This document shows, in pieces, positions 1-8,140 of a stretch of 13,944 nt of DNA (positions are counted from its first letter, which is position 1; each line of letters begins with the position of its first letter). Both the position numbers and the translations under genes were made by a program. The notes under the pieces were generated by a model that saw nothing but the letters and a program-made list of their open reading frames with translations, was not told the origin of the DNA and searched no databases. The DNA is taken from the NCBI GenBank assembly GCA_017626655.1, contig JAGAIH010000018.1:1-13944 (forward strand). The letters run 5' to 3'. This stretch comes from Clostridia bacterium (GTDB taxonomy: Bacteria > Bacillota_A > Clostridia > Oscillospirales > CAG-272).

Positions 1-2
1 AC

Positions 3-27
3 GGAAACCTTCGGTTTCCCGCATTTT
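3..27 (+). terminator. possible terminator of an upstream gene
   Basis: GGAAACC and GGTTTCC pair around the loop TTC (7 bp), and a run of five T follows after CGCA. The gap before the T-run makes it a mediocre intrinsic terminator. It would end whatever gene lies left of the window. Confidence 0.4.
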
Positions 28-42
28 TATCAAATCAATGGA

Positions 43-120
43 GAGATCCGTAGGATCTCAACCGAAATTATTCATTATTCATTAGCCGCTTGCGGCGACT
101 TCATTATTCATTATTCATTT
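43..120. repeat. modular intergenic repeat: hairpins plus TTATTCATTATTCATT copies
   Basis: A perfect 7-bp hairpin (GAGATCC, loop GTA, GGATCTC; 43-59) is followed by two identical 16-bp copies of TTATTCATTATTCATT (68-83 and 104-119). These flank a GC-rich hairpin (GCCGC, TT, GCGGC; 85-96). No reading frame here looks like a gene. The dense alternation of palindromes and AT-rich direct repeats looks like a dispersed intergenic repeat or a decayed small mobile element rather than a leader. Copy number elsewhere in the genome cannot be seen from here. Confidence 0.6.
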
Positions 121-152
121 GCAGTTTGTCGGGTCTCAGTCTGACAAACTGC
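121..152. repeat. 10-bp perfect inverted repeat
   Basis: GCAGTTTGTC (121-130) and its exact reverse complement GACAAACTGC (143-152) flank a 12-nt loop. It directly follows the second AT-rich direct repeat, so it may be the last module of the same intergenic element. No T-run follows, so a terminator role is unlikely. The remaining stretch 153-273 is AT-rich and shows nothing recognisable. Confidence 0.6.
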
Positions 153-273
153 GATTTGTCTCTTCCCTAAAATCATACCAAAAAATCCCCTCCCCGTCAA
201 TCCCTTTCCCGAAATTTCTCTGCGTTTTGCTCAAAAAAGTTTCTATTCAAGTAAAATACTTATGCAGAATATC

Positions 274-302
274 TTTACAAAGCGGGGGTGGTGTGCTATA
301 AT
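274..302 (+). promoter_or_regulatory. sigma-A promoter of the GH2 gene
   Basis: TTTACA (274-279) and TATAAT (297-302) are separated by exactly 17 nt, and the -10 box is preceded by TGC, giving an extended -10 (TGCTATAAT). Transcription would start near 309, giving a short leader of about 27 nt before the ATG at 336. Confidence 0.8.
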
Positions 303-335
303 AAGGATGTATCTTACCGACAAAGGAGAATGACC

Positions 336-3300
336 ATGAAAAGATCTGCTCCCACCGCAGCCCGCCGCGCTCTGACGTGGCTTCTCTGCGTTCTTATGCT
401 GGCGGGGACCATCCTCACCGCTCTGCCCGTGTCCGCCGCCGAGGTGGATATCGCCAGGGGCAAGACCGCCATCGCCTGCCACAGCGAGTCGGCGGCTCTG
501 ACCCCCGCCATGGCCTTGGACGGCAAGAGCTCCACCCGCTTCGCCGCGGGAGGCGGTTGCGCCCACGATACGTGGTACATTCTGGATCTGGGGGACAACT
601 TCGATCTCTCCCGTGTCCGTATCAACTGGGAGGCGGCCCACCCTTCCGCCTACGTGCTGGAGATCTCTAAGGACGGGCAGACCTACACCGAGCTGAAGAA
701 GGTGACGGATGCCCCCGCCGGTTGGGTGGAGACACCCGTCAGCGGTACGGGGCGGTTCCTCCGCATCCGCGAGGTGACCCGCGCTCTGGCTCCCTACGGC
801 TTCTCCATGTGGGATCTGGAGGTCTACGGTACTCCCGCCGCCGAGCGTAACGACGGTGCTTACTACAGCGTGTCGGTCGGGGAGGTAAAGTACGGTACCC
901 TGAAGCTCTCCCACGAGGGGCTGGTACCCGGGGGGACCGAGGTGACCTTGACGGTTACCCCCATGACGGGTGGCGGTCTCCTCAAGCTGACCCAAAACGG
1001 AAAGGATGTGACGAGCCAAGTGAAGGACGGAAAATATGTCTTTACCCCCGACGGGAATACGACCTTCTCGGCTGAGTTCGCTACCGCGCCCACGAGCCGC
1101 TACGAGTGCGAGGATGCCGTGGTGCTGGGTCCCGACGGAGTATCCCCCTACAACATCACGAAATTGGCCGATCCCGACGCGTCGGGCGGCAAGGTCGCGG
1201 GCGGTACGGGAGGAAAGTACTTCATCTTTGAGAACGTGGTGGAGTCCAACTGTATCCATATCGCCTACGCCTCCACCAACACCAACAACATGAGCCTCTA
1301 CGTCCGCTATCCCTGGGAGGAGGACTTCCACGATGCGGGCCTGATCCCCTTCTCCACTTCCAATTCCTGGGAGATGAAGTCCTCCTACATCGCCGTATCC
1401 CCCATGGTCTACATCCCGGCGGGATCGGATATCCGCATCCGTCCCAACGTGGACTGCAATCTGGACTGTCTGTGGCTGACCAGCGAGGCCTCGGGGACGG
1501 TGGCCGACGCGCCTGCCAATACCGTCACCGCCGCCTCTCTGTCGGAGACGGCTGAGGAGGATATCATGGCCACCTACGCAAAGAGCATCAAACTCTCGGC
1601 GGGGCAGAGCGTGACCTTCAAGGCACCCGCTGTCCATGACAAGTACAACGTGCTGAGCCTGTCCTACCGTGCCGAGGCGGATGCGGCCGTGGCGGTGAAG
1701 AAGGGAAGCACCGTCCTCGGAACGCTGTCTTTGGGCGAGACCGTGCTCCGCACCTACGCTGGAGCGGGTCTGCGAACCGACTCCTACGCCAAGGGGGACG
1801 AGCTGACTCTGACCGTCACTCAGGGCGAGCTTTGGCTGGACTACGTGGCGGTGAACTTTGCCCCCGATCCCGAGGTGGTGACGGTGCAGGCCATGCCCGA
1901 GACGGGGGAGCGGCTGACCGTCTCCCTGGACGGCACCTGGGGGATCGGTACCTCCCGCTCCACGGGCAGCGTAACGGCTCCCAAGGCCATCCCCGAGGGA
2001 GTGGACTTCATCAACTCCATCCCCGTCCCCGGTCTGTGGCACTCCGCCGCCTTTGATCTGGGTGAGTACAGCGGTGCTCTGACCTGGTACAGAAAGACCG
2101 TGGTGCTGGAGGAGGAGCCTGTGGGTCAGGTTCTGCTCTATATCGGCTCTGCCCAGTACGGCCGCCATATCTACGTCAACGGGCAGTACGCGGGGAGCTA
2201 TGAGTACAATTATTCCCATTCCTATACCGACATCTCCGACTTCTTAAAGAAGGGAGAGAACGAGATCGTCATCATGCTGGGGGCGTGGACGGCTCAGTTC
2301 GGCAACGCCAACACCCCCGCCCACGTGCTCTACGACGGCGAATCCACCGAGGATGAGCCGGGCATTACCGATTCGGTCTCCCTCATCTTCAACGCCGCCC
2401 CCGAGGTGCAGGCCGTCCAGACCAACCCCAATATTGACAAGGGTACGGTGCAGGTACAGGTCACCCTCAAGAACCGCTCGGATAAGGCCGTGACCACCGA
2501 CGTTATCATCTCGGTCTATGAGCTGGGTGTCTTCGAGAATGGCGCGGCCAAGCAGAATGAGGTCAAGGTGGGTGAGTTCACCAAGACCGGCGTGAAGGTG
2601 AACAAGGACGGTACCGCCACCTTCGTGGTGGATGCCGTGGAGCTGGAGAACTGGACCAAGGAGAAGTGCTGGTCGCCGGACTCTCCCTACCTCTACCGCA
2701 TCGAGGTCAAGACCGCGGGAGACACCTACACCGCCCGCTTCGGTATGCGTACCTTTGATTTCGATCCCGTCACCAAGTACGCCCGCCTCAACGGGGAGAT
2801 CTTCTATCTCTTCGGCACCAACGTGGCCATTGAGCGGTATTACGACGATCCCCTCTGCGGCACCACGCCGTGGGAGGAGGATTGGATCCGCAAGCTGTAC
2901 GCTGAATTCAAGGACGTGAACTGGGTCTGCTTCCGCACCCACCTGGGTCACGCCAACAGTAAGTGGTTCGACATCGCCGACGAGATGGGTATGATGATCT
3001 TTGACGAGTACCCCATCTGGGGCAACGCGGGGGTGGATACGATCGACACCATCATGCCCGAGATCTACGCCTGGATCGATAACCGCGCCAACCATCCCTC
3101 CGTGATTGTTTTCGACGCCCAGAACGAGGCTACCTACGACCTGCCCGATCAGATCATCCGCAAGGGACGGGAGTACGACCTCCAGAAGCGTCCCTGGGAG
3201 AACGGCTGGCGTCCTCCCGTGGGGGAGAACGATCCCGTGGAATGTCATCCTTATATAATAGGGCAACAGGGCATCAAGGGACTGAACAACATGACCGTTT

Positions 3301-4304
3301 CCAAGCCCATCGTCACCACCGCCGATATCGGCTGGACCTACGACCAGTACCCCGACCATCCCTACCTCATCAACGAGCACGGTGAGTACTGGATCAACCG
3401 CGAGGGTGCTGCCATGAGCGGTACGGCGGGGACCTGGAACAGCGCCCTGCCCGGCGCCACCAACGAGGAGCGGCTGGTCTACTACGCCGATCTCATGGCC
3501 GCCCAGATGGAGGCCTTCCGCACCGAGCGCGCCTATATCGGTCTGCTCTTCTTCTGCGGTCTGGGCTCCTCCTTCCCCTCGGCCCAGGGCGTGACCTCGG
3601 ATATCCTGTCCCCCGACGTTTCCACCGCCGAGTCCCTGCAGATCCGCCCCTACACCAAGGAGCGTTTAAGGAATGCCTTCGCCGATCTGGGTATCGTCAT
3701 CGACGAGTATACCGAGGACGTGAAGCGCGGAGAAAAGCTCCGCCTGCCCATCGTGCTGGTGAATGACACCGGTGATGCTGTCGCCGACCTGCCCGTGACC
3801 CTCAAGATCATGAGCGGGGATACGGTGCTGTACGCCGAGCGCATCACCATGAGCGTGGAGGCCTTCTCCAAGGACAGCAAGGGACTTTCTACCGAGACCC
3901 TGGCGGTCACGGTCCCCGCCTTCCGCGATTACTGCGAGAACAGACAGGTCCTCACCGTCACCGCCTCCTACGAGATGAACGGCGAGACGGTCTACAGCCA
4001 GCGCAAGTGGACGGTCAAGGGCGGCGACTTTACCGACGATCCTCTGCCTACCTACGACTGGCTGGAGCAGGAGGAGGAGATCGGGACGGATCCCGTTGAG
4101 ACTTCCCCCAATCCCGTGGAGTCCGATCCTGCCGACACCGAGCCCTCCGCTCCCGTCGACACCGCGGAGCAGGGAAGCGCTTCCGAGTCCGAGACGGCTC
4201 CCGCCAAAAAGGGCTGCGGCTCGACGGTATCCGCCACCGCTCTCCTGATTTCGGCAGGGTGCGCCTTGGCTTTGTCGAAAAAACGGGAAAAGTTCCTACC
4301 TTGA
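336..4304 (+). CDS. secreted, surface-anchored GH2-family glycoside hydrolase with carbohydrate-binding domains
   Basis: A 1322-residue extracellular glycosidase. The ATG at 336 is chosen because AAAGGAG (322-328) sits 7 nt before it; the in-frame ATG at 330 is too close. A signal peptide covers residues 1-35 (RR, then a hydrophobic stretch, cleavage near VSA-A). Residues about 36-165 look like an F5/8 type C (CBM32-like) domain and about 255-385 like a CBM6/35-type domain (YECEDA, ASGGKVAGG). About 525-690, 705-850 and 855-1120 match the GH2 sugar-binding, Ig-like and TIM-barrel domains. DAQNE gives candidate acid/base E931, and NEHG gives candidate nucleophile E1014, a spacing normal for GH2. 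The tail is rich in T/S/P/E, then KKGCGS (C1294), a hydrophobic segment and KKREK: a sorting or membrane anchor. The substrate (galactoside, glucuronide, mannoside or other) cannot be told. It is monocistronic. Confidence 0.88.
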   Translation: MKRSAPTAARRALTWLLCVLMLAGTILTALPVSAAEVDIARGKTAIACHSESAALTPAMALDGKSSTRFAAGGGCAHDTWYILDLGDNFDLSRVRINWEAAHPSAYVLEISKDGQTYTELKKVTDAPAGWVETPVSGTGRFLRIREVTRALAPYGFSMWDLEVYGTPAAERNDGAYYSVSVGEVKYGTLKLSHEGLVPGGTEVTLTVTPMTGGGLLKLTQNGKDVTSQVKDGKYVFTPDGNTTFSAEFATAPTSRYECEDAVVLGPDGVSPYNITKLADPDASGGKVAGGTGGKYFIFENVVESNCIHIAYASTNTNNMSLYVRYPWEEDFHDAGLIPFSTSNSWEMKSSYIAVSPMVYIPAGSDIRIRPNVDCNLDCLWLTSEASGTVADAPANTVTAASLSETAEEDIMATYAKSIKLSAGQSVTFKAPAVHDKYNVLSLSYRAEADAAVAVKKGSTVLGTLSLGETVLRTYAGAGLRTDSYAKGDELTLTVTQGELWLDYVAVNFAPDPEVVTVQAMPETGERLTVSLDGTWGIGTSRSTGSVTAPKAIPEGVDFINSIPVPGLWHSAAFDLGEYSGALTWYRKTVVLEEEPVGQVLLYIGSAQYGRHIYVNGQYAGSYEYNYSHSYTDISDFLKKGENEIVIMLGAWTAQFGNANTPAHVLYDGESTEDEPGITDSVSLIFNAAPEVQAVQTNPNIDKGTVQVQVTLKNRSDKAVTTDVIISVYELGVFENGAAKQNEVKVGEFTKTGVKVNKDGTATFVVDAVELENWTKEKCWSPDSPYLYRIEVKTAGDTYTARFGMRTFDFDPVTKYARLNGEIFYLFGTNVAIERYYDDPLCGTTPWEEDWIRKLYAEFKDVNWVCFRTHLGHANSKWFDIADEMGMMIFDEYPIWGNAGVDTIDTIMPEIYAWIDNRANHPSVIVFDAQNEATYDLPDQIIRKGREYDLQKRPWENGWRPPVGENDPVECHPYIIGQQGIKGLNNMTVSKPIVTTADIGWTYDQYPDHPYLINEHGEYWINREGAAMSGTAGTWNSALPGATNEERLVYYADLMAAQMEAFRTERAYIGLLFFCGLGSSFPSAQGVTSDILSPDVSTAESLQIRPYTKERLRNAFADLGIVIDEYTEDVKRGEKLRLPIVLVNDTGDAVADLPVTLKIMSGDTVLYAERITMSVEAFSKDSKGLSTETLAVTVPAFRDYCENRQVLTVTASYEMNGETVYSQRKWTVKGGDFTDDPLPTYDWLEQEEEIGTDPVETSPNPVESDPADTEPSAPVDTAEQGSASESETAPAKKGCGSTVSATALLISAGCALALSKKREKFLP

Positions 4305-4330
4305 ATAATACCAAAAATTACCAAAAACAA

Positions 4331-4359
4331 TTGACAACGACGGCGCGATGTGCTATAAT
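4331..4359 (+). promoter_or_regulatory. consensus sigma-A promoter of the structured RNA
   Basis: A perfect TTGACA (4331-4336), a 17-nt spacer and a perfect TATAAT (4354-4359) with extended -10 (TGCTATAAT). It begins 27 nt after the GH2 stop codon, and no hairpin terminator separates them. The transcript would start near 4366 and has no credible protein gene before the terminator at 4506-4538. Confidence 0.88.
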
Positions 4360-4365
4360 ACAAGC

Positions 4366-4538
4366 GTATTGATCTTCCGCTTCCTCCGTTCGGGGAAAAA
4401 GGAGACGATCCACCGCTTGGGAGTCGACCGGGACCGACCCACGGTTGGCATGGCTCTGGCCCACCGCGCGACGCGTCGCTGTTCGAGAATCCTTATAAGC
4501 GAACGGGAGGGTGACCGCGGGTCACTCTCCTGTTTTTC
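4366..4538 (+). ncRNA. ssrS: stand-alone structured RNA, candidate 6S RNA
   Basis: About 170 nt lie between a consensus promoter and an intrinsic terminator, with no gene inside. CCTCCGTTCG (4383-4392) pairs with CGAACGGGAGG (4500-4510, one bulged G), forming a closing helix. Inside, GTCGACCG pairs with CGGTTGGC (8 bp, two wobbles) as an apical stem. On the 3' side, GTTCGAGAATCCTTATAAGC (4481-4500) can instead fold on itself (GTTCG with CGAAC). It resembles the CGAGAA..CCUUA.AA stretch in the 3' strand of the central bubble of 6S RNA, which binds and inhibits the housekeeping RNA polymerase. Length and architecture fit 6S, but the assignment rests on pattern memory. That it is a non-coding RNA is more certain than that it is 6S. 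Confidence 0.55.
4506..4538 (+). terminator. intrinsic terminator of the structured RNA
   Basis: GGAGGGTGACC and GGTCACTCTCC form an 11-bp stem (one G-U pair) around the loop GCG, followed by TGTTTTT. Its left arm overlaps the 3' strand of the RNA's closing helix (4500-4510), so the two folds compete. Confidence 0.9.
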
Positions 4539-4639
4539 TCTCGTGTAGGCGCGAAAAAAGGGTTTCGTGACGTGTGTGTAGATCAGGTGACGGTTTACCG
4601 AAAGATTGCGGGATATACGGTTTTTTTGCATAATACCCC

Positions 4640-4668
4640 TTGATTTTTTATTTTATGTATGATATAAT
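4640..4668 (+). promoter_or_regulatory. sigma-A promoter of the exporter-PqqD-radical SAM operon
   Basis: TTGATT (4640-4645), a 17-nt T-rich spacer and TATAAT (4663-4668). Transcription would start near 4675 and give a leader of about 57 nt with a small hairpin (CTCGC 4686-4690 with GCGAG 4704-4708) before the RBS. Confidence 0.8.
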
Positions 4669-4731
4669 GAAACTGCAAAAGGATGCTCGCACGGTGTTTG
4701 TGGGCGAGAAATAGAACTAATAGGAAGTAAA

Positions 4732-6525
4732 ATGAAAAAACTGAAACGATTCATCAGCCGCCTGCCCGAGCTTCTGCGGGAGTGGGTCTGGCTGGGCCAC
4801 TATATGAAACGGTACTGGCTGAGCATCGTCTTTTACCTTGCTTTGGGCTTGCTTGGCGTGGGTATGGGACTGATCGTCCAGTACGCCCAGGCCGCTCTGA
4901 TCGGCGCGGTCACCCCCGTTTTCATGAAGGACGAGGTGATTCAGTGGATCATCGTCGCTATTTCCCTGGCGGTCAGCCAGATCTTCATCAGCGCCGGAGC
5001 CAACTGGATATCCACCCGTATCAGCATCCGTGTGGTCAACGAGATCCGCGAGGACATCTTCCGCAAGATGGTCGTCACCCGCTGGGAGGCCCTTTGCAAC
5101 TACCACTCGGGCGATCTCATCAACCGCCTGGAGGGCGACGTCAACAACATCTCCTCGGGCGTCATTCACTTTATCCCCAACCTCATTACCCGCTCCGCGC
5201 AGTTTATCGGCGCGTTTCTCATCATCGCCACCAGGGACCCTCTGATGGCCCTCCTGGCCCTGGCCAGCGCGCCCATCCTGGTCTTCTCCGCCCGCCCCAT
5301 GATGCGGATCATGCGCAGACACAACGAGAAGATGCGGGATATCAACGGCCGTATCCTCTCCTTCAACGAGGAGGTCTTCCAGAATATCCAGCTGGTCAAG
5401 GCCTTTGACCTGGGCGCTACCTACTGCAAGAACCTGCGTACTCTGCTCACGGAGTACCGCAAGATCCGCCTGGATTACACCAAGATTTCCATTTTGGTGA
5501 GCATCGTCATGGGCTTTATCGGCCTGTTGGCGGGCTATGGCTGCTACGCCCTGGGCATCTACCGCCTGGCGACCCAGCCCGGCTTTACCTATGAACACAT
5601 GGCTCTGTTCCTCAGTATGTCAGGAACCCTGTCCGGCTCCTTCTCAGCTCTGGTATCCATGGTCCCCTCCGCCGTGTCCACCGCTACCGCCGCGGGCCGT
5701 GTCATGGAGGTCACCCAGCTTCCCGCCGAGACCGATGACCACGCCGCCGAGGCGCAGGCTCTTTGCGAGGTCGCCGAAAAGCAGGGCGTCCGCATTGAGG
5801 TGCGGGATATCAGCTTCCGTTATCAGAAGTCCGAGACTATGATTCTGAATAAGGTCTCCTTTGACGTGGAGCCCGGTCAGGTCGTGGCCTTCGTCGGTCC
5901 CTCCGGCGGCGGTAAGACCACCGTTCTGCGGATCATGCTGTCTCTTCTGCAGGCCTCGGAGGGAACCGTTACCGTCAGCACCGCCGACGGCTCGGTGTCC
6001 GTGCCTCTGACCGAGAGCGTTCGCCGCCTCTGCGCCTACGTTCCCCAGGGTAACAGCATCTTCTCGGGTACCATCGAGTCCAACCTTCGCGCCGTCAAGC
6101 CCGACGCCACCGAGGAGGAAATCATCAACGCCCTCAAGACCGCCGACGCCTGGAGCTTTGTCTCGGTTCTGCCCGATACCTACCGCGCCGAGGTCAGTGA
6201 GAAGGGTCACAACTTCTCGGAGGGTCAGCTGCAGCGTCTGTCCATTGCCCGCGCGATCCTGCGGAACGCCCCCATTCTCATCATGGACGAGGCTACCTCG
6301 GCCCTGGATATTGATACCGAGGCCCGCGTGCTTCGCAACATCATGACGTCCAACCCCAACCGCGTCTGCCTCATCACCACCCACCGCGCCAGCATGCTGG
6401 AGTATTCCGACATCATCTTCCGCGTGGACGGTGACGGCTGCTTCCAGCGGCTGAATTCCGCCGCCGAGCTTCGCGTCAGCGACCTGCAGCCCGACGGGGA
6501 GGAGCCCGCTGAGGCCAAGGCGTAA
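4732..6525 (+). CDS. ABC exporter, fused permease and ATPase, of the RiPP locus
   Basis: A 597-residue half-transporter that would work as a homodimer in the membrane and use ATP to export a substrate, here probably the modified peptide. Several hydrophobic segments lie in residues about 28-300 (type I exporter fold). The ATPase domain shows Walker A GPSGGGKTT (389-397), Q-loop Q439, signature FSEGQ (495-499, E where most have G), Walker B ILIMDEATSALD (D519, E520) and H-loop H551. There is no N-terminal C39 peptidase domain, so leader removal must be done by another protein; the S26-like peptidase at 9694 is a candidate. AGGAAG precedes the ATG at 4732. The family is certain; the substrate is inferred from the neighbours. 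Confidence 0.93.
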   Translation: MKKLKRFISRLPELLREWVWLGHYMKRYWLSIVFYLALGLLGVGMGLIVQYAQAALIGAVTPVFMKDEVIQWIIVAISLAVSQIFISAGANWISTRISIRVVNEIREDIFRKMVVTRWEALCNYHSGDLINRLEGDVNNISSGVIHFIPNLITRSAQFIGAFLIIATRDPLMALLALASAPILVFSARPMMRIMRRHNEKMRDINGRILSFNEEVFQNIQLVKAFDLGATYCKNLRTLLTEYRKIRLDYTKISILVSIVMGFIGLLAGYGCYALGIYRLATQPGFTYEHMALFLSMSGTLSGSFSALVSMVPSAVSTATAAGRVMEVTQLPAETDDHAAEAQALCEVAEKQGVRIEVRDISFRYQKSETMILNKVSFDVEPGQVVAFVGPSGGGKTTVLRIMLSLLQASEGTVTVSTADGSVSVPLTESVRRLCAYVPQGNSIFSGTIESNLRAVKPDATEEEIINALKTADAWSFVSVLPDTYRAEVSEKGHNFSEGQLQRLSIARAILRNAPILIMDEATSALDIDTEARVLRNIMTSNPNRVCLITTHRASMLEYSDIIFRVDGDGCFQRLNSAAELRVSDLQPDGEEPAEAKA

Positions 6526-6540
6526 TCGGCCCGCGGTGAT

Positions 6541-6563
6541 TGAACCGTCCTCGAACGGTTTCA
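6541..6563 (+). other. small hairpin between exporter and PqqD genes
   Basis: TGAACCGT and ACGGTTTCA pair with one bulged T. No T-run follows, so it is not a terminator. It may be an mRNA processing or stability element between the exporter and the downstream pair. Confidence 0.35.
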
Positions 6564-6612
6564 ACCCGGATTGATATTTATTCTTACCATCCATTATAAG
6601 GAGGACATACCA

Positions 6613-6888
6613 ATGGCTATTCAGTTGAAAAAAGGCTTTGTGCTTCGCAAGATCGGCGCGCAGTACATGGCGGTTCCTTTTGGCGCCATGACCAATGAGG
6701 TGAAGGGAATGGTTTCCCTGACCGAGAGCGGCTACCTGCTGTGGCAGGCTATTGAAAAGGGAACCAATACCGTGGAGGCTCTGGCCGACGTGCTGATGGC
6801 GGAGTACGACGTGGAGCGCGACGTTGCCGTCCGTGACGTCAACGACTTTGTGGACTACCTCGCCCAATTGGGAGCGGTGACCGTATGA
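6613..6888 (+). CDS. PqqD-like RiPP recognition element protein
   Basis: A 91-residue protein of the PqqD type: a small winged-helix domain that binds the leader of a precursor peptide and presents it to a modifying enzyme. Visible features are an N-terminal strand pair (VLRKIGAQYMAVPFG), then LTESGYLLWQAIEKGTNTVEAL, the typical helix with hydrophobic positions and a following small-residue turn, and a C-terminal VNDFVDYLAQLGAV helix. The ATG at 6613 has a full AAGGAGGA (6598-6605) 7 nt upstream, and its stop overlaps the radical SAM start (ATGA), indicating translational coupling. The expected ligand is the shared leader of the two small proteins at 8141 and 8527. Confidence 0.85.
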   Translation: MAIQLKKGFVLRKIGAQYMAVPFGAMTNEVKGMVSLTESGYLLWQAIEKGTNTVEALADVLMAEYDVERDVAVRDVNDFVDYLAQLGAVTV

Positions 6889-8000
6889 GCGCTGAGTGTG
6901 AACAGGGAGTTGAAACCACTCCCGAATTTCTGAGGTTAAAATCAGAATTGTCTCTGTGGGCGAAGGTACAGAAATTCCCCCTCTTCGCCACCTTTGAGCT
7001 GACCCCTCTTTGCAATCTCCGTTGCCCTATGTGCTACGTCCGTCTGGACAAGAAGGGCATGGAAAAGCAGGGACGGTTTATGTCCGCCAAGGAGTGGCTG
7101 GAGATCGCCCGCCAGGCCCGCGATATGGGACTTCTGTTCGTCACCCTGACAGGCGGCGAGCCCTTCCTGCATCCCGAGTTCTGGGAGATCTACCACGGCA
7201 TGACCTCCCTGGGACTTCTGGTCGCCGTGTATTCCAACGGTATCCTGATCGACGAGACCGCCATCGAGCATTTCAAGGCGGATCCACCCCACAACATCAA
7301 GATGTCCCTGTACGGCGCCAGCAACGAGACCTACGAGTCCATGTGCGGTGTCAAGGATGGCTTCACCCGCGTGTCCCGCGCGGTGGATCTGCTCAACGAG
7401 TCGGGCCTGCCCTTCTACTGTACCAGTACCATTGTGCATGAGAATATGCATGACCTCGTCCCCCTGTACCGCTTCGCGGCGGAAAAGCAGATCAAGTTCT
7501 TCCATACCTCCGCCGTTGCCCTTTCCGCCCGCAGCGATCTTGGCGATCCCGCATCCTCCCGCGCGCGGGTGGATGAGATACAGTGGTCTCTGAAGGCGAT
7601 CGAGAAGGAGAAGGCCAAGGTCGTTGACCTGAAGCCCTTCGCCCGGTGCGCCGGTGTGAACATGACGTTCTTCCTGACCTGGCACGGTCACTTGGGCTTC
7701 TGTGGGTTCTCCCCCAAGCCTTACGTGCAGATCAGGTTCCCCTTGGACTTCAAGAGCGCGTGGGAGGAAATGCTGGAGCAGGTGGCCGCGATCAAGACCC
7801 CCGAGGAATGTAAGACCTGCGAGCACGCCGAGTTCTGCAGACGCTGTCCCGGACTCCTGGCCGCGGAGAGCGGAGACCCCGAAAAGGTGGCCGAGTCCTT
7901 CTGTTCTCAGGCTGCCGAGAAGCATCGCATTTACAATGAGCTGAAAGCACAGGCCGAAAGCGCCCCTGAGAGCGAGAATAACGGGACATCTCAGGAATAA
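6885..8000 (+). CDS. radical SAM/SPASM peptide-modifying enzyme
   Basis: A 371-residue radical SAM protein. CNLRCPMC gives the CX3CX2C cluster site (C43, C47, C50), and TGGEP near residues 89-93 is the SAM-binding motif. The C-terminal part has seven Cys in SPASM arrangement: C255, C273 (preceded by G-x4), C309, C312, C318, C321 and C340, enough for two auxiliary [4Fe-4S] clusters. The family carries out radical chemistry on peptides: thioether or C-C cross-links, epimerisation or decarboxylation. Its own N-terminus (residues 1-30) shows no clear leader-binding domain, matching the need for the separate PqqD protein whose gene overlaps it by 4 nt. No terminator is evident before the next promoter. 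The reaction cannot be predicted from the sequence. Confidence 0.93.
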   Translation: MSAECEQGVETTPEFLRLKSELSLWAKVQKFPLFATFELTPLCNLRCPMCYVRLDKKGMEKQGRFMSAKEWLEIARQARDMGLLFVTLTGGEPFLHPEFWEIYHGMTSLGLLVAVYSNGILIDETAIEHFKADPPHNIKMSLYGASNETYESMCGVKDGFTRVSRAVDLLNESGLPFYCTSTIVHENMHDLVPLYRFAAEKQIKFFHTSAVALSARSDLGDPASSRARVDEIQWSLKAIEKEKAKVVDLKPFARCAGVNMTFFLTWHGHLGFCGFSPKPYVQIRFPLDFKSAWEEMLEQVAAIKTPEECKTCEHAEFCRRCPGLLAAESGDPEKVAESFCSQAAEKHRIYNELKAQAESAPESENNGTSQE

Positions 8001-8070
8001 TTTGTACAAAAAGCATAGTTTATATCCTTGATTGGCTCAAAAATTTGTTGAATATTTTTTTGAAAATATC

Positions 8071-8099
8071 TTGACACTTTTGCCAAAATAGTATATAAT
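8071..8099 (+). promoter_or_regulatory. strong promoter of the precursor operon
   Basis: A perfect TTGACA (8071-8076), 17 nt, and a perfect TATAAT (8094-8099), preceded by a long A/T-tract region (8037-8069) that resembles an UP element. The start near 8106 gives a 35-nt leader. It lets the precursors be transcribed separately from, and likely more strongly than, the maturation enzyme. Confidence 0.88.
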
Positions 8100-8140
8100 A
8101 TATGGTACAGAGCCAGATTTATAGAAAGGAGAACTCTACC

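Noticed and set aside
119..301. Short open frame of 60 codons before the GH2 gene
   Set aside because: It covers the inverted repeat and the promoter, has no ribosome site, and its product shows no recognisable feature.
243..2219. Long open frame on the minus strand opposite the GH2 gene
   Set aside because: Its translation is low-complexity, rich in G, H and V, with no domain or signal. The plus strand encodes a signal peptide and recognisable GH2 blocks, so the frame is a by-product of GC-rich codon choice.
4366..4538. T-box riboswitch, because AGGGTGACCGCGGG resembles the T-box AGGGTGG-ACCGCG block
   Set aside because: Two bases of the core block are missing, no specifier-loop AGTA-type motif is seen, and the downstream gene has its own promoter, so a leader role is unlikely. 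It was not excluded by a model search.
6571..6600. TTGATA and TATAAG as a promoter for the PqqD gene
   Set aside because: The start would fall at about 6607, beyond the Shine-Dalgarno at 6598-6605, so the transcript would lack it. Co-transcription with the exporter is simpler.
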